A model generated the notes under the pieces. That model was not told where the DNA came from. It did no database searches and saw nothing but the letters and a program-made list of their open reading frames with translations. Of a stretch of DNA of 64,000 nt, positions 25,860-60,829 are shown piece after piece (positions within the stretch are counted from its first letter, which is position 1; each line of letters opens with the position of its first letter). Source of the stretch: Dermanyssus gallinae (taxonomy: Eukaryota > Arthropoda > Arachnida > Mesostigmata > Dermanyssidae). Both the position numbers and the translations under genes were made by a program. The stretch spans positions 144,439 through 208,438 of the forward strand of contig QVRM01001472.1 of NCBI GenBank assembly GCA_003439945.1. The letters run 5' to 3'.

Positions 25860-28260
25860 ATACTTTCTACTGTAACGTCTAGTTAGATCAGAGAGTGATT
25901 GATAACCGTCCCGCAAACGAATGGACACAACGACAACAACGTCGCTGTGGCGGTAACGTCAATTAACGCTACAACTCAGTGTGCATTTTTTACTTGAGCA
26001 GGTTTTCGGAACGACTTTTCGAAACGATAGGGAAACGCAACGTGGTTTAAAAATCAACTTTAGTTTAGTTTTACTCAGGCAGACGCGGGTCGCACCTGGC
26101 ACACCAAAATGATATATTATTACCTACTTTATAGTAGAGGAATAGTTAATTGTGGACAGTGTAGAAAATGATAATTGAACAAGTTTTTTCTTTCATATAA
26201 GGCGACAGCTGTTCCCCTTGTCGTCGGCCTCATGGCGGCCGGCTCTCAAACATATGGAGTAATTAATGGCAGCCGTGCAATACGTATCAAATGTTTCATC
26301 AAAGGATCAACGTTTGTACTGTCAAGCCGTTGACCATCTGACCCCCATGACTTTCCTTCCAGGAAAATTTAGATACATTTTTATTTCGGATTTTGTTTCT
26401 AGCTCAGTAAAATACTTTTAGACGCTTCTGTTGCTTTCAAACTCAAGCGTCGTTTCAGACCATTCGAAAGTAGTGGGGTTTCACGGGAAAGCCGAGCGGC
26501 CTGTGATGGGCTTGGAACAGCAGCTCTGTGCACGCCTAAAATTGTTTATTAGCTTCTGGAACTCTTATAGGTCTAAATATCACAGGCTGTTACAGTCGCA
26601 GTAGCTGGCAATCGACGGCTGGTTTATAGTGACAATTGTTCAGGATTAATCACCGCATAGGCTGCAATTAGTGATTTCCTACTCTGTCTTGGGCGTGAAC
26701 TATAAACGACTCTCTACTGGAGGTTAGTTAAAGTCCAAGAAACAAATAGGAAACAAACTTAACTATCTGATTACGTTCGGTTAGGTCACGCTTTCCTCTC
26801 TTCTAAAGAGAAGTGAGTTCAAAAAATGACCTGCGCAGTTCCCGTCTTCTGGTCTAATAGGAATGCTTGAATGCTTCACCATCTAAAATGACTAGACTGC
26901 AGCCTTAGATATGAGACCGTGAAAAACACTTCGCACACACGGTTAAGATGGGCCGTGTCAAAGCCGTGTGTCACGTTAGCAATGAAGGTGCATTATAAAA
27001 GTATCACTAAACCTCTATCTTTAAGAAGTAAACGTATATGCCTAAAGTATACTTGTACATAAGTAATCTGTTTAGGTCACTATATATATATATATATATA
27101 GACGTAATTGATCTCATATGATGACATCTCAGCAGGTTGAATCGTTTTGCAACTGAATACCCACATGTGTTGAGCGTTGGCCTAATTGCGTTCCGCCGAA
27201 ATGCTCGACGCGCGCTTTCTCCTCCTCTCTCTCTCTCTTCTCTGAATATGTGGGTTCCTGCAGAGACGTTCAAAATACATACACGTGTTATATATATATA
27301 TCCTGTCATAAACTAGGCGATATTGTAGCACGAGAGCCATTTACTTGTCACTTAAACGCCGATAAACAGAGTGGAGGTAAGGCAGTCAGTAAGTCTGGTG
27401 TGTGACCGATCCAGACTCGTAAATCTGTCGCTGCTCGGTGCGCTTTGACTGGCAATCCGTTTGCAAACTTGGCCTCTGTCTGCCACATTTGTGCGTAAAA
27501 GTTGTGATAAATAGGTTACAGCTTCCTCCACAACGCCCGAATTGGAATAACTAAAACGGTTAGACACATACATTCGCTGGTGTCAAAAGTGCGGCAGTGT
27601 TCGTGCCCGTGAGTCTTTCTATGCGTCATTTGTTTTGGCAATAGTTACTCAACTTTACAATTGTTGGACGTAGACCCGATGGATGCTTCAGACACACAGT
27701 GACAAACGTGAGGAACGACGGACTCTTGCGTAGTGAGCGTTTGCTGCAAAAGCTCTGTTGTCTGTTGATGGGAAAGGGATGTTATCGGTGCGATTCTTGG
27801 TAGACTGGATAGTCGATTTGTTGCTAAGGACTGACGTGAATTAAGACGGTTTTCAACTCCGTTCTGCCACAGACCGGCATATCCCGGTCAAGGTTAAGTG
27901 ACGAGTGAGGAACTCGACGGCAAATCTCTCCAGAACAAGCTGCCTACGGCTATCACGTTTCCATTAGAAATCGCGTGCCGATCTAAACGACTTCCAGCCT
28001 CATTGTAGATGCATAATAGTTGTTGGCCTAGTAAGCACTGCCCAAGCAATATGATTTAGTACAGGATCGTTATATAAATTGGGTAAGGAGCAACATGTGT
28101 TTGTTCTACACTGTTTCATTATTCATACGATTGCCGTTAAATATTCATCTACCGACTTAATTGCCGTAATCTACTGCAGATAATCTTAGACTTTAGCTTT
28201 GATTCAGACGCCAACTTATTTTGTGTACGGCCGTTTTTTGCAGTTTCTGCGAAAGGGTAC

Positions 28261-28297
<37 letters not shown>

Positions 28298-28350
28298 GCC
28301 TTGAACGAGCCACGTCCTCAACGGTGGCTATGCGAATTCCTGCGCGGAAT
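25860..28350. other. Spacer upstream of the peroxidase
   Basis: No coding or transposon signature was seen here. It includes (TA)n tracts near 27081 and 28263 and a short (TC)n run near 27222. Peroxidase promoter elements probably lie in the last part, but none is distinct. Confidence 0.4.
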
Positions 28351-28355
28351 TTTTC

Positions 28356-28494
28356 GTACATATTAGAATATCAGAATCGACTGGATTATCCTAATATGTA
28401 CAATTAATATTATTCTCCGAGTGTGTATGGATGCTATATAAAATATGAGTATTTTATATATCATCCACATTAACTCCTGTCTCTCTCTCTCTTC

Positions 28495-28553
<59 letters not shown>

Positions 28554-28770
28554 GGGGGGGAGAGAGAGAGGTAGTGTATATGGATGATATATAAATAATC
28601 ATATTTATTAATATTAATCGTACATATTAGAATATCAGAATCGACTGGATTAATCTAAGATGTACGATTATTATTACAATCCAAGCGTGTATGGGTGCTA
28701 TATAAAATATGATTATTTTATATATCATCCATATACACTACCTCTCTCTCTCTCACTTTATATATATATA
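28356..28770. repeat. Duplicated and inverted simple-repeat block
   Basis: A ~140-base unit (gtacatattagaatatcag ... tctctctctc) occurs at about 28356-28500 and again at about 28620-28770. Between them is an inverted partial copy (agagagagag ... gatatataaataatca). Unit pairs are highly similar and each contains a TC/TA run. This gives a direct repeat flanking a hairpin. Confidence 0.75.
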
Positions 28771-28949
28771 TATATACATACATACATGTACATAGTAAGG
28801 TGCCTGCAGATGCTGACATCGCTCCATTTGCCAATCGTGTTGTGAATCGCAGCAACCTGTGCTATTGGCCGCAGTAGAGTGGCTTGAGTTGGCTCACCGT
28901 CGTCGCGAAGCAGGCCGGCGGCATAGGAGTCAACACACCAGGCGTGAAA

Positions 28950-51218
<22,269 letters not shown>

Positions 51219-51887
51219 CGCTCGATCGCTTAAGCCGCTCAGCCCTGTATCAGCTCAAGCAAGACAAGACCAGACATACCGGTACAGAAGCTACTCTCGG
51301 CACGGTCTTCACACTAGGACTACCCACTACCCAGAGCGTAGCCCGACAAAAAAGTCCGTGGCAAAGAAGCCTGCCTCAAATCGATACTGCCGTCAGCAAA
51401 TTGAAGATGAATAATATTTTCTCAAACATTCCCGTGTCTTTGCTAAAGCTGCGGCGCAGGCCCAAACAACGTATGGTAATTTCTATTGTTTTCTGCTCAT
51501 GATGTAACAACAGGCGGACTGTGTGAGGTACAAAATCTGAGCTGAAAAATATGCGTGTTGTCAGTTGATGTGCTCAAAATTACGTAGACGTCTATTATTT
51601 GTGACCAATGCGTAGGATGGAAGGTGCTGGCGCACTATGATGCTATGGCCCCTGTTGTATCGCCGCGTGATGCTCCGATCCCGATGCCGGTGGAAAGTAT
51701 TTTGTTTGTAGTACCACTCTCACGGTACACGAAGTACAAGACAGTATTTGGTAATTTTACCTATGTGTATGTCTGGGCGCTATTGATGCTCATGTTATAG
51801 AGTCACTAAATCAACATATGTATTTTGTGTCTTTAAATATACACTTGTATTGTATGAAGTCAACATGTATATATATATATATATAGA

Positions 51888-53363
51888 CAGGGTGCTTGGA
51901 AATTTTGATAATCAATAGTAAGAATTGTAGAAGCTCGTTAAAGCAAATATTTTTTCCAATAGAACATGGTCTCTAAGAAGTCTTGTGTTAGAATGAGAGT
52001 CAAGATACTACAATTTGCGACACTGGTGTTTTTGCCCGACATAGGATGCATAAAATGTGAATGTTGTGAGGCAACCAATCCTCTTAGACAGAAATTAAGC
52101 ACTCCGTCGTGTTCCTGAGAAAATGCTGCTTCTTCCGAAAAAAGACATAATGCAGAAGATGCGACATGGTCGCTTAAAATAGATATTTTATTTTTGTTTT
52201 GTTTTTTTTAAAGAAAATTAAGTTTGCTTTATTAAATTAGCTTTCACACCAAATACCTCAAAACCATTACCTTACGACCACTCACAGCGCTCAAAACTAA
52301 CAGATTTAGGCAATGCGCATTTTCGCGCGACAGCCGGAACGTTACGACACAGTCATTTTACATGCACTTAATCTTGACATGCCCGCCGAAAAATCTTAAT
52401 TACTCCGCAACCACAGCTTCAGTATTGACACAGATTTGGTACCAAACTGATCGTCATGAAATGCGCACTTTCTTAAATATGTTAGTTTTAAGCGCTGTGA
52501 GTGGTCGTAGGGTAAATATTTTGAGGTATTTGGCGTGAAGGCCTAATGCAAAACTTTAATTGTTGCGAACTCTCTTCTAAGCGACCATGTCGCATCTTCT
52601 AACTGTACTTATATGTTCTTAATCAGAGTCAGGCTTACGTCCCTATTACAGAACCACTTCAGCAATTTTTGTTCGAGTGGCAGGGGAAAAGTGACCGAGG
52701 CCTCAGCAGTGGTAGCGCAATTGGATGTGTACCTCGCCAGAAAGCTTGGGAATGAAATGGCATGCGCTAGCCGGCACGTATACACAAGATACATGCTTAT
52801 GCATGGCTATCATCACTTGGTATGTTCGACCCAAACATTTATTCAAGTTAGTTGTTAGTAATCAATGTCGTTGCCGGTTCTGCTCGCAGAGATGCGATAA
52901 ATACCACGCAGCGAGCTGCCAAACGCATCGGCAGTCATTGCCTTTTTCGCCCGGTGGGACGGACGGTCGCTGAAGTGTTCAAATTGTATATAGTGAATTG
53001 AATTGTAGTTATGTACCATCTTAAAATGCAATGTTATTGCGAAATAAACAATGTATTTGCATTTGTTTTTCGCAAGAAGCAGAATTTTTTCACGAACACG
53101 ACGGAGTGCTTAGTTTCTGTCTAGGGGGTCTCGCTACAGTACGTTTTATGCTCCTATTTCGGACGAAAATACCAGTGTCACAAATGGTAGTAATTGAACT
53201 CTCATTCCGAAACAAGACTTCTTAGTTGTAGACCGAAACAACAACTCTTAATTGTAGTTCGAAACAAGACTTCTTAGTAGACCATGTTTCATTAAAAAAA
53301 TATTTGCTTTAACGAGCTCTACAATTCTTACTATCGATTATCAGAAATGTTCCAAGCACCCTG
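51888..53363. mobile_element. DNA transposon with long inverted ends, superfamily unresolved
   Basis: The left end starts cagggtgcttggaa and the right end is its inverse (caccctg at 53357-53363). The ends match over about 100 bases, with more distant matching to about 220 bases (gacactggt...cata-type blocks), including a small insertion in the right arm. Flanking 8-mers tatataga and tttatata match at six positions. CAGGG ends with 8-base duplications recall hAT, but no transposase is recognised. The frame at 52613-52858 is too weak to assign. A palindromic element is nested inside. Confidence 0.7.
52154..52600. mobile_element. Palindromic MITE nested in the larger element
   Basis: agaagatgcgacatggtcg at the left (52154 onward) is mirrored by cgaccatgtcgcatcttct at 52582-52600. 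Much of the interior is also self-complementary (accaaatacctcaaaa, ccactcacagcgct and their inverses near 52520-52490). It is about 447 bases and non-coding. Confidence 0.75.
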
Positions 53364-53406
53364 TTTATATAAACCTTTGCATATATATGTATATATATAT
53401 AGGCCC

Positions 53407-53875
53407 TTTTGCCTAGCTATTATGGGGTAAGCAGACTAAAACAAAGGGTAGCTGATATATTATGAATTAGAATGGACGATCATCACGGTCTTAATACGGA
53501 ATGACATATTGTACATATTCAAATGAACGGAACACTGTCTGGCGCCAAATGCCAGATGCACAATGACATGTTGTAAATTCAAATAAACGGAATACCGCCT
53601 GGCGCCAAACGCCAGACGCGCGCTGGCAACCGAGGGATGCGGTCGTGTCTCTCGCAACGTAGATCGCCAGTAGTGTTAGCGATACGAGCGGCAGTAGAAA
53701 TGGACTAGGTTTAACAATCCGGTGGTGTATAGAATCGGGTTGGAATTTAAGAGTTTGTAAAAGCAAAATGCGTCCGCTGCATTATGCCCTAGTTCTACCT
53801 AGTTCAATGAGATAATGTAGCGATAAGCAGATACCGTTTGTTTCAGTCTGCTTACTTCATAATAGTTAGGCAAAA
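53407..53875. mobile_element. Second MITE with 44-bp inverted ends
   Basis: ttttgcctagctattat ... acaaagggta at 53407-53450 matches the inverse of 53832-53875 with about five mismatches. Between them, a ~55-base unit with aaacggaa...ctggcgccaaa is duplicated in tandem (53518-53625). No coding frame is credible. Confidence 0.7.
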
Positions 53876-54916
53876 AGTCTCCTCGGGCTCTCCAATAAAA
53901 TTGCTAGGGATGCATAATTTGGGTTTGTATTAAAATATAATGATTTCACTATCATCTGCATGTAAAAGAGTCCACATTGCTATGTGGAACTAGCATAAAG
54001 TCAACATAGTATGACGACCTGAAACAAGACTCATAGGATCATTCTCGTACATGTGAAATAAATATTCTAATTTCTATCTATCTTGAACGAAAATTTTGGC
54101 AGCCATAGGAAAATTACATTTTGCATGGAGATCTGGGATCGAAGCAGTCATAAACAACACTCTTGCTGTTTTTAAGGTAGTATTTGATCTAACATGTTAA
54201 AGTGCTGAAAATTTAAAAACTGGGCGCGCTGTGCATTTCCTTAACTTATGAAACACCGCGAGTAAAGGCTTTTTCTAAGAACTGATACTGAACGCCTTGT
54301 AGGTAAGTTATGGGGAGAGATTTTTATGGTATGGCTGTAAAACCGAATAGTAAAGCGACCTGCTAACTATTTTTAAGTCATATACTACTACTACTACTTA
54401 ATTAAATTTCAATCATTATATAGAATACAACGTCTGTGTTCAAAGCGTTTCTTAATAGTCAGCCTTTGTCGAAAAAAACATATTGCAATGAAAAAGGTAT
54501 AGGTTAGCCGATAGTTTGACCTCGGGTGTCCCACAAAACACAAGTCGCTTTCTTTGGTAGTACCCAGTGACCGGGTAAATACGAATTTCGACCGGACATA
54601 CAAAAACTACGACGAGCAATGAAACAACTGCAAAACGTGTTCTATAAACATTCGACCGCCAGGTGGTTGACACATACGCTTTAAACTAAATCCTCCTACC
54701 CAATGCGTTGATTGTCGCGAGTACAGTATACGTACATAGACAGGTATCGTGTCGCGGATTCTGAGTCAGCTGTATTGCCTTTAAGCTCTCCTTCCTGGCC
54801 TGACTTGTGGCCTTGGAATAGCGAGTCAGCCGTCACCAGCTTGGAATGGTTATGCTCACAAATAACATACATGGCGGCTCATCCGATGCTATAAAGGCAA
54901 CCTCGCCTCTGGACAG

Positions 54917-54918
<2 letters not shown>

Positions 54919-54952
<34 letters not shown>

Positions 54953-54953
54953 T
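54919..54953. repeat. (ATT)n microsatellite
   Basis: Eleven uninterrupted ATT units. Confidence 0.9.
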
Positions 54954-55011
54954 AAACAATGTTACAATTGTGAGGCTTAAACGTATTATTGCAAATTCTT
55001 TAAATAATATT

Positions 55012-55560
55012 TCACTTCATGGCGCTCAAAATAGATACCGCGTTCCCTCTGCAAACGGCCAAGGACAACGCTTGCCTCAAGAATTGACCCTCTTTTCGGT
55101 CGCTTGTGACCTCCTGAATTCGCTTACTCAAATTTTTGAGAAATGCTTCGGTTCCCTTGCTGATTGGTCCTAGAGTCTCCATGGCAATAGGCCCAAAAGT
55201 ATATCTTGTTTCCAGTCCAGCGTATTTAACGCGTTTTCTGGCGTCCGCGTGCTTTGCCACCCACCCCGTCTCAACTGAGCTGTGGTGTAAATAGGAAGCC
55301 GCGGTGATGCACGAAACCGTTGCATCCCAAGCAAGGAACTTCCCATGTGATCATAATGCAATGGTCACCCCGCGCTTTACTGGTTTCATGTTTTATTTGT
55401 GGTCGGAGTCCCTCCTCCACTAACGAGGCTGCGACCGGACCAAATCGGATCAGTGAAGCAGCGTAGCAGACAGGAGCTAGGTCAATAGCACTTCTTGATC
55501 CCAGACCACCTTCACGTTTTGGAAGACTTGCTCTCTGCCAGGTGTTGTCTTCCAAATAGA
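55012..55560 (-). pseudogene. LINE 3' fragment with C-terminal domain
   Basis: On the minus strand, EDNTWQRASLPKREGGLG and SAIDLAPVCYAASLIRFGP are followed, after a frame change, by HADARKRVKYAGL, FGPIAMETLGPIS and LRQALSLAVCRGNAVS. This is the end of the same LINE family whose reverse transcriptase is at 4.0-4.65 kb and whose C-terminal domain is at 60.3-60.7 kb. One frameshift and stops are present. Confidence 0.6.
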
Positions 55561-55999
55561 TGTTTAGGACTTCACTAAGTATATCTCTGCTGACGTCATC
55601 ATACGCGATTAATTCTTCAGATCACACTATAGCGGGAATTATTATTATTATTTACATGATGTGTACACGAACAAACCTGAACGTCTTGCTTGACTAATAA
55701 TGCGGAAGTATCATTTGCGATTGGGGTGAGCAGGCGGCGTGTTTTCAGTGGCATCTTGACATGTGAGCAAAACAAAAAGTGAGGCAATTTTCTTTTTTAG
55801 ATTATTCCACGTTATTCATTTTTCGACATCCAACGTACCGTTACAAAAGTAGACTGGCTTTCCGCAGAGAAAATTACCGCGTATGTCCTCAGGTGGTGTA
55901 ACCTCTGAATGCTTAGTATAGTGACCAGGCAACGCTGCAGTAAAATGTGTTTGAATTGAACAAGCGTGACGTGAGTCGAATTACCAGGTTTGCCTAAAC

Positions 56000-56181
56000 C
56001 AGCATTTCCTGAGACACAAATGCAAATTTTGCTCTGTTAAAATTAGCCCCACTTCCAGAATATAATTAGAAATGACTTTTACGACGCCTGTGGCGTGTCA
56101 CAGATTCATTACGTTTTTAACTTGAAAGTGTCATTTTCTGTATATATATATCCTACTACCAACAAATATGGTGAATAAATA

Positions 56182-56216
<35 letters not shown>

Positions 56217-58570
56217 GGTAAACAAATCGCCATAATTTTGATATCATTGCACTCACCCGGAAGAGCTCGTGGTTTTCACTAGATGAAGCTAGATAACATC
56301 TACAAACACCTTTTAGATGTGAGTTTTGATGCACAGGTCTACCGCCCTAGAAGTGTATAGCAGTTGAATAAATTTACGTCGATACATAAATAATACATCT
56401 GCCTCCAGGAAAAAAATAAATCTGTGTTGTGTCAAAAAAGTTTCAAAAACTTTGCTATGTCTTTCCTACCTACGTATACATATATAATATAAAACCACAT
56501 GGTGCAGTGCAGTTGCGGTCGGTCAATCAATGTTTCATTTCGATAACACTCAACTTCGTGTGGTATGCTCATGCAAAAGAAAGCGCAATTTAATCTGCCA
56601 GAGTCATACCGTAGCCTATGTATGATGTGACACATCGATGAAAGCACGATCAAAGCTGCATTCACACAACGGGAAAGGGAAGCAGGCGAAGAAGGGGGTC
56701 ATGGGGGCTACGGTTATTTCGACATGGTTAGACGCCAGAATGCCCGCCGAGCTGTGTCTTTTATAGGGAACCCCCCCCCCCAGGGGTGGGCATCTACGGC
56801 TCCCTTTTTACCGGACGTGATAGTTCTATTGTCCTTACGACAATGTTTTTGACGTTGTTGTTGCTGTTGTCGCCATTGTTGTGATCAATGAAAACAGGAA
56901 TTGTTACTGCGGTCGGGGGTTCTTTAACCGCTTTAGCTAAACTAACTAAACCCTTGGGAGAACGGATCATAAAATCGTCCTGTATAGTCGAATACGGTGA
57001 TCTGATTTGCTATTGCTGCTAATTTCGGTAATCTTATGAATCAGGTCTTAGCTTAGTTTTCACTGTGAGCACCATACGTAGAGACAATTAAAAAGCCCCG
57101 AAAGACGGAGTTGCTTGCTGCGTCGCTTGCGATCCTCGGGAGAACGCTGGCTCCGTGTAAGCATATACAGAAAATTCACCGATACACATGTTTCGGTAAA
57201 TACAAGTGAAGTTTCAGTTTTCATTACGTACTGCGCCTGTCAAGACACCAACCACACCGACAGTCACAAGATTTAACCTAAACCTATTCACTTGCTGGCA
57301 AAGAGATGCATCTGTTAAAGCTTCAGCCGTTAGTCGTAACAAAACGGCACTGTCAAATTTGCCACCTTCTGTACTACTCTCCTGAGTTCGCTAACAAGCT
57401 CTACATTTCAAAATCGTAGTTAGCATTTCGTCTAGGGAAGAATACACCAGGTGAACTCCGATAGTCTGTGAAAAGAACTTGGCCGTCCTAGTTTAAGTAA
57501 AAAAAAAAACGGAGTTTCCAAAGTCACGGCAGGCAGACACCAGTAGACAGGAGACTCAAGCAGGTCAGCTCTACGTAAGCCACTCAAACCTAATAAAAAT
57601 ATAAGGTAGATTTTTATACAAACGCAGCTTCGCATGTATATGAAAAAATATAGATCTATTCGACCCCGCAATGCAGCCAAGCTGCGCTCGATCAATAATT
57701 TATCTTCTCAGTGCTGCAGGCTCACAATGAGACAACATTGCACCCGGGTGTAATGATGACAATTATAAACAATTGCAATAATTTAATGTGTCTAATTGTA
57801 ATTCAATCGTTTGTTTGAGCCGATATACACGGCCCGGCAAATCCAACAAGTGAGCAATGTTCTCCGCCCTGATTTTGAATCAACATCTTGCTATACAGAC
57901 CTGTAATGTAGCGTAGCAAAATTTCGTTAGTGCACCATGAGTTTCGATGCTATAGTCACGGTAACCTATATGAAAATGTTGAGTAAGATCGGAACAACAG
58001 CTCGTAATTTACCTTTGAGCTCTACTGTGTAGAATTTACAACACATAATAATCATAATAGTATATTCAAAATGTTAACCATCCTAACCTTAGGCTAGGGC
58101 AAAAGAACGTTAGTATTACAGATGAGGACATTGAAATATTTAAGCCACTGCGAATATCGTGGCGTGATAATGAGTACAGGGGATGCTTATTTAGCAGTCA
58201 AAGAGGTCATATGGAAGAAAGAAGATTGCGGTGTAAGGGTCTCTGGAATTTAATAAATATATAAAAAAAAACAAGGAATATATGGAAGACCATGTATGTA
58301 CCAGGATTGACATTTGCACAGTTACAGCGTGGTGTTTTGGAGTAGGTAAGACGAAATACAAAACAAAGTGATACAATTTGCATTGGGTTGCCGTTTTAAT
58401 ACCGCTTAGGAGTTTCTTGAAGGGAAATGGGGGATGTTACAATGCCTTCAAAGGGAAGTAAGTAAGTTAAGGTTTAGTACTAGGATTAACAATGTCGCAA
58501 ATCAAAAATTAAACATCCTTAAGTGGCTAAGAGCAAATCGAGGTAGGACGCAGAGTAGAATTCGCAGCTT
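56000..58570. other. Spacer without a recognisable gene
   Basis: Only short low-complexity frames are present, together with a TA tract near 56184 and a ten-base poly-C run near 56770. No splice-consistent exon with family resemblance was found. Confidence 0.45.
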
Positions 58571-58576
58571 AAGAGA

Positions 58577-58591
58577 ATAATAATAATAGTA

Positions 58592-58638
<47 letters not shown>
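58577..58638. repeat. (AAT)n microsatellite
   Basis: About 60 bases of AAT with AGT interruptions. Confidence 0.9.
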
Positions 58639-59649
58639 CAGTTAGATAGATTATCGCTATTTACAGTCGTATGTCGCCTTGTGTTGCCAAAACGTTGCCA
58701 GATGTCGCTGCCATGGCAGCAATTTGTTCGCTATCTTCCACACTTGTTGTCGTTGCTGTCGTTGTTGTTGTTGTCACTGGCCTTTATTGTCCGCAAAGTT
58801 GAGCAGACAGTCATTCTTGCTGCCGCCACCATTGTCGTTTTGCTTAGTCGTATCGCATCGTCTATAAACACGTCTGATTTTGCCGTTGTTTTTGTTGTTG
58901 TTATTGCTACTTTTTCGTGTTGCTTGTGCTCGCCCACCATCCACCATTGCCTACGTCAATTATGATGTTGTAGTGTGCGGTGCTCGACGCTACGGCTACA
59001 GACAAACAAAAACGCCTCTTTTGACGTTTTGGCATTCTATGTAAGCTACGAAGAACGCTAGGACAAAAGCACAATCACACACGCATTCGCATAACTATAT
59101 ATATATATATATATATATATGGTCGAATTTACAGGTATATATACTTAGTCTATTACATCATATTTGGGCATTATTACACAATTGAAATCACATTGCACGT
59201 ATTCATTAAGTCTCGCAAACGGCATTCGTCATTTTCACTAATGTTGAGCATACTTGAGACTTGGCTGTATGTGCATTTATTCGGCAAAATATCACCGGCC
59301 AGCACCCAAATAGCTGGCGCTGATGACCGACCTGTCTCATGATGATATTCGACATGGCAAAATGTATAGAGACACTCACTCATTGCAACGGTTATAGAAC
59401 CCAGTCCGGTGGCGCAGCCTGTAATGAAACGCGTAGACGAAGACGCGGGGTGGCGCTGTTTCATCCACGGTTTCTACGTTATTGCTATGGCGCCCTGCAG
59501 AACGCTTCTGGTACTCCTCGCATCTGCTGCTTGCTCAAAATTTCTGGAACTCTCGCAGTGAAGACGTAGGTGGGAGTTGAAAGCGGTTTACAGGATCCTC
59601 GATGGATAAAGTTTTTTCTCGACAGACGACTATAGATTTGCCTGTTCTA

Positions 59650-60205
59650 GGCGCTTTTTAGGAGGGCTCAGAACTTTCATAAAGAACGTTGTCCTTACGG
59701 TGTCAAGAGCAATAAGTTGAGTGGACTGATATTATTAGTGTAATACCGTATGAGGCCACCGAGGATGCCTTCAGGCTAAACAGCAATCGGACTGTCTTTT
59801 ATAAGAGCTTCTGTGGTGCCGGAATTGAAGTCATGGCGACAATGCTGCTAACTAATCGCTGAAATATGTGGGCGCAGAACGATGTGCCGCTTGGCATTAG
59901 CTTAACGCCCAGGTACGTAAACTCCAAAACAAACTCTACAGGAACATCACCCGAGCTAAGCGTATTACTTCTCCTCCGGGGGCCGCTCCGAATCTGAACT
60001 TTATAACATTTGTCTTCGACACGTTAACCGTGAAACCGCTGTGCTTGTTATACGTCTCTATCATCCTCAGACATATGTTGAAATCAGTGAACACAATACT
60101 ATATGTGATGAGGTCATTGGCATAAGGAGTTATGCGAACGCATGGGTAGTGGTCATGGAAGAGGCCCGATAGATTGCTGAGTAAGTTTGAGAATATATGA
60201 TTCAC
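59650..60205 (-). pseudogene. LINE reverse transcriptase fragment
   Basis: The minus-strand frame from 60205 reads LSGLFHDHYPCVRITPYAND, then LITYS and IETYNKHSGFTVNVSKTNV. This is the catalytic box (YADD changed to YAND) and following palm of a non-LTR reverse transcriptase. A thumb-like stretch (FTYLGVKLMPSGTSF) follows out of frame near 59900, and fragments go on to about 59700. The part before the catalytic box is missing. Confidence 0.6.
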
Positions 60206-60295
60206 ATGATTTATTTACACACCAGATCGGGTAAAATATACAATAGTGTATATTTTGAGAGCCAACCGGCCTCCTAAGAAGCGACGGAAAAAGGC

Positions 60296-60687
60296 CTGAC
60301 GGTCTCACGCTTATCCCTTTTGAAAGGGGAAAGGCGCTTATTTGGGATGCTACAGTCACCGACACGCTCGCCCCCTCGAACATGGAGGCTAGCGCATCGG
60401 CCGCTGGCTCCGCAGCACGCAAGGCTGAACGTCTAAAGACCAACAAATACGCCCAGCTCACCAACGAGTTCATTTTTGTGCCACTAGTATTGGAGACCCT
60501 AGGGGGACCTGGCCCTGAGGCATGGTCGCTTTTACAGAAGATTGGCAAACGAATTGAACTCACGACGGGGGACAAAAGAGCTTTCGACTTTCTACTCCGG
60601 CGGCTATCTCTGGCGGTTCAGCGCGGCAATGCGGCAGCAATTAAGGGCACAATGAGGGGCTGCCTCGAGGACAAGCTCGATTGGTAG
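60296..60687 (+). pseudogene. LINE C-terminal domain fragment
   Basis: The open frame reads SLIPFERGKALIWDATVTD, then SAARKAERLKTNKYAQLTNE, FVPLVLETLGGPGP and LLRRLSLAVQRGNAAA, ending in TAG. Similar tails follow reverse transcriptases in many invertebrate elements. The WDxTV...ETxG arrangement is reminiscent of a restriction-like nuclease fold, which is inference. It lies head-on against the reverse transcriptase fragment on the opposite strand. Confidence 0.5.
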
Positions 60688-60829
60688 CACCCCTCACAAG
60701 CCCAAGCGTAGTTAGTTATTCATATTCCACTGTAACCACAAAATAAAATAAAAATACATTTTGAGAATATATATATATATATATATATGTGTGTACATGT
60801 GGCACATTTAAAAGACGTTCTAGGCAGGT

